A program made the translations under genes and the position numbers. Below are positions 62,316 through 64,000 of a DNA stretch of 64,000 bases, piece after piece; the stretch's first letter is position 1, and each line of letters begins with the position of its first letter. This DNA is from Anaerolineaceae bacterium (lineage in GTDB: Bacteria > Chloroflexota > Anaerolineae > Anaerolineales > Anaerolineaceae). The DNA is taken from the NCBI GenBank assembly GCA_016841525.1, contig JAENYZ010000005.1:209084-273083 (forward strand), written 5' to 3'. Below the pieces are notes generated by a model, which had not been told where the DNA came from, searched no databases, and was given only the letters and a program-made list of their open reading frames with translations.

Positions 62316-63418
62316 TGGAAAGTAAATTAAAACTCGGCATTATCTACGGCGGTCGTTCTGGTGAGCATGAAGTCTCGCTGATGTCGGCGCGTTCCGTTTT
62401 ATCGGTCATTGACCGGAACAAATTTGATGTCATTGAAATTGGCATCACACGGCAGGGACAGTGGCTGATTGGCAAAGATCTTTGGCATAAATTGAAGGCA
62501 GAAGATTACAACAGCCTTCAAGAAGCGATCTTTCTGCCAAGCCCGCAAAAACCAGGTATTTACGTCAGAGAAGATGACCGCATGTCGCTTTACTCGCCGC
62601 TGGATGTTGTTTTTCCTGTGATGCATGGCACCTACAGTGAAGATGGAACCTTGCAGGGTCTGTTCGAACTTGCAGATGTCGCTTATGTTGGTGCCGGGGT
62701 TTTAGGCTCAGCAGCCTGTATGGATAAGGGTTTATTTAAAGATGTTATGATTGCCAATGACCTCCCCACCTTACCTTACAGGGTGTTTAACCGCTACATG
62801 ATTGAACAGGACATGGAAACCTGCCTACAAATGGCTGAAACTATCGGGGACTATCCGCTGTTCACCAAACCCGCAAATTTAGGTTCATCCGTTGGCATCA
62901 GCAAGTGCAATAACCGCAGTGACCTGATGGAAGGATTGATGTTTGCATCGCAGTATGACCGACGTATTGTGGTTGAGAAAGGTGTTGAAAAAGCACGCGA
63001 AATTGAGATCAGCGTCCTTGGCAACGAATATCCGACAGCATCTATCCCGGGTGAAGTCGTCCCGAAGGACATCTTCTACACCTACAAAGAAAAATACATC
63101 AGTGATACAGCAGAATTATTGATCCCGGCAAATATTTCAAAAGAGATGGCAACTCGGGTGCAAATGCTGGCGCTTAAAGCCTACAAAGCCACGGATTGTG
63201 CGGGGATGGGTAGAGTGGACTTCCTGATTGATCCTGAAACCGATGCGCTGTACCTCAACGAAATTAACACCATCCCTGGGTTTACCAAGATCAGCATGTA
63301 TCCCAAACTTTGGGAAGCGTCTGACATACCTTATCCGCAATTAATCGAAAAATTGATTGACCTGGCAATGGAGCGAAAAGCCCAGCGCGATAAAACAGAA
63401 AGAGAGTTCAGAAGTTAG
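62315..63418 (+). CDS. ddl: D-alanine--D-alanine ligase
   Basis: Ddl joins two D-Ala with ATP. The 367-residue protein has GGRSGEHEVSLMSARSVL near the start, VFPVMHGTYSEDGTLQGLFE, YPLFTKPANLGSSVGISK, and the ATP/Mg site DPETDALYLNEINTIPGFT. ATG at 62315 is preferred; a GTG three bases earlier is possible. The stop and start with murB overlap by one base. It lies just ahead of ftsQ. Confidence 0.97.
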   Translation: MESKLKLGIIYGGRSGEHEVSLMSARSVLSVIDRNKFDVIEIGITRQGQWLIGKDLWHKLKAEDYNSLQEAIFLPSPQKPGIYVREDDRMSLYSPLDVVFPVMHGTYSEDGTLQGLFELADVAYVGAGVLGSAACMDKGLFKDVMIANDLPTLPYRVFNRYMIEQDMETCLQMAETIGDYPLFTKPANLGSSVGISKCNNRSDLMEGLMFASQYDRRIVVEKGVEKAREIEISVLGNEYPTASIPGEVVPKDIFYTYKEKYISDTAELLIPANISKEMATRVQMLALKAYKATDCAGMGRVDFLIDPETDALYLNEINTIPGFTKISMYPKLWEASDIPYPQLIEKLIDLAMERKAQRDKTEREFRS

Positions 63419-63419
63419 C

Positions 63420-64000
63420 ATGGCGAAACGCCAACGTGAAGAGGAAAACAGGTTCGAAAAAATTCGTTCCTACCGGCAGACAAGCCGAAAGAATACACCG
63501 CAATCACCCTATGTGAGCAGCGCCACGCGTAAACAAACGAAGCGTAAGGTGCCGGTTACAAGGCGTACCATGCCAAGCGCCCCGATGGTAAAACGCCAGG
63601 GACGAAAGGTCAACGTGCCCTTGCGAACAAAAGGTGCAGAGCTTCATCTGCCAGCATTCCCACAAATCCAGTTGGGGTGGCGCTTCATCTCAGGCGCGAT
63701 TTTCTTCCTTTCTCTGGCTGTTGTGTTTAGCTTCGCAAGTCTTGACGCGTTTGAAGTCGCTTCGATCAATCTTAAGGGCAGCCACAGATTAGGCGCAGAA
63801 GCAATTCTCTCCCAGGTTGACCTGGTTGGCAAAGCCATCATCAACATCAATCCTGAAGAAATTAAAAAGGAAATTACTGAGAGCTTCCCGAGCGTTAAAT
63901 CCGTAAAAGTTTCTGCTGGACTGCCTGCATCCGTCAACATCCAGGTTGTCGAACGAGACCCGATTATCCTCTGGCAAAATGAGGAATCGCCTCTGTGGAT
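63420..64000 (+). CDS. ftsQ: FtsQ-type cell division protein (N-terminal part, runs off the window)
   Basis: A bitopic division protein; 193 complete codons are visible. A very basic, disordered N-terminus of about 80 residues (MAKRQREEENRFEKIRSYRQ, rich in Arg/Lys) precedes a transmembrane helix (FISGAIFFLSLAVVFSFASL near residues 89-108) and then the POTRA domain: FEVASINLKGSHRLGAEAIL, NINPEEIKKEITESFP and VKVSAGLPASVNIQVVERD. The ATG lies one base after the ddl stop with weak ribosome site. Further dcw genes such as ftsA and ftsZ would be expected to follow. Confidence 0.9.
   Translation, partial: MAKRQREEENRFEKIRSYRQTSRKNTPQSPYVSSATRKQTKRKVPVTRRTMPSAPMVKRQGRKVNVPLRTKGAELHLPAFPQIQLGWRFISGAIFFLSLAVVFSFASLDAFEVASINLKGSHRLGAEAILSQVDLVGKAIININPEEIKKEITESFPSVKSVKVSAGLPASVNIQVVERDPIILWQNEESPLW

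Overview
The window looks like chromosomal DNA of an anaerobic, Gram-positive-type bacterium, most probably Chloroflexota, class Anaerolineae. The grounds are indirect: many lipoproteins with Pro/Thr/Ser-rich linkers behind the lipid-anchor Cys, a dcw cell-wall cluster with a cvpA-like gene between murG and murC, a MurG with the glycine-rich loop variant GGTGGGVYP, pyruvate phosphate dikinase, and a sugar-phosphate-type bacterial microcompartment. No rRNA, tRNA, CRISPR array, insertion sequence or prophage was seen. Gene density is high, SD sequences are of the AGGAGG type, and several start codons are GTG or TTG.

Layout. 1-456: 5' part of a mannose-1-phosphate guanylyltransferase (minus). 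474-4199: minus operon ffh-rpsP-khpA-rimM-dprA with a good promoter at 4242-4270. 4420-8772: plus genes degV, a DUF1015 gene, an M23 lipoprotein, and recA with a promoter containing a possible LexA box. 8931-12277: minus operon mtnA-pfkB kinase-ahcY. 12596-18742: divergent ten-gene microcompartment operon: rpiB, deoC, BMC-P, acylating aldehyde dehydrogenase, BMC-H, eutJ-like, BMC-T, an unknown 120-residue protein, BMC-P, BMC-P. 19179-19720: two tiny hydrophobic proteins. 19951-31134: lipoproteins, a four-domain CoA-disulfide-reductase fusion, a dynamin-like GTPase, an amphi-Trp protein, a TPR/SLT lytic transglycosylase and a monoacylglycerol-lipase-like hydrolase. 31663-38054: 2-oxoacid dehydrogenase E1a-E1b-E2 and ppdK (minus). 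38327-45345: mixed accessory genes (GNAT, lipoprotein, MFS, BtrH-like, SDR, nitroreductase, hydrolase). 45362-49164: CCA-type nucleotidyltransferase, hpt, tdk, then rplU-rpmA-rpmE. 49704-64000: dcw cluster mraZ-rsmH-ftsL-ftsI-murF-mraY-murD-ftsW-murG-cvpA-murC-murB-ddl-ftsQ (cut by the window end).

How the parts work together. The microcompartment encodes a short pathway: RpiB-type isomerase, deoxyribose-phosphate aldolase (giving acetaldehyde and glyceraldehyde 3-phosphate) and a CoA-acylating aldehyde dehydrogenase (giving acetyl-CoA and NADH). The three enzymes and one unknown protein share short terminal amphipathic helices that look like encapsulation peptides. The divergent operon handles S-adenosylhomocysteine, a nucleoside or sugar, and a (thio)ribose 1-phosphate, so a supply of sugar phosphates to the compartment is a reasonable but unproved idea. 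Pyruvate phosphate dikinase and the 2-oxoacid dehydrogenase sit at the pyruvate/acetyl-CoA node.

Most notable observations: the microcompartment with its shared targeting helices and an RpiB whose catalytic Cys is Asp; ribosomal protein bL31 fused to an RNA-polymerase alpha-CTD-like domain that keeps the DNA-contact residues; and a four-copy, exactly 10-bp-spaced AGTGG array at the mraZ promoter.
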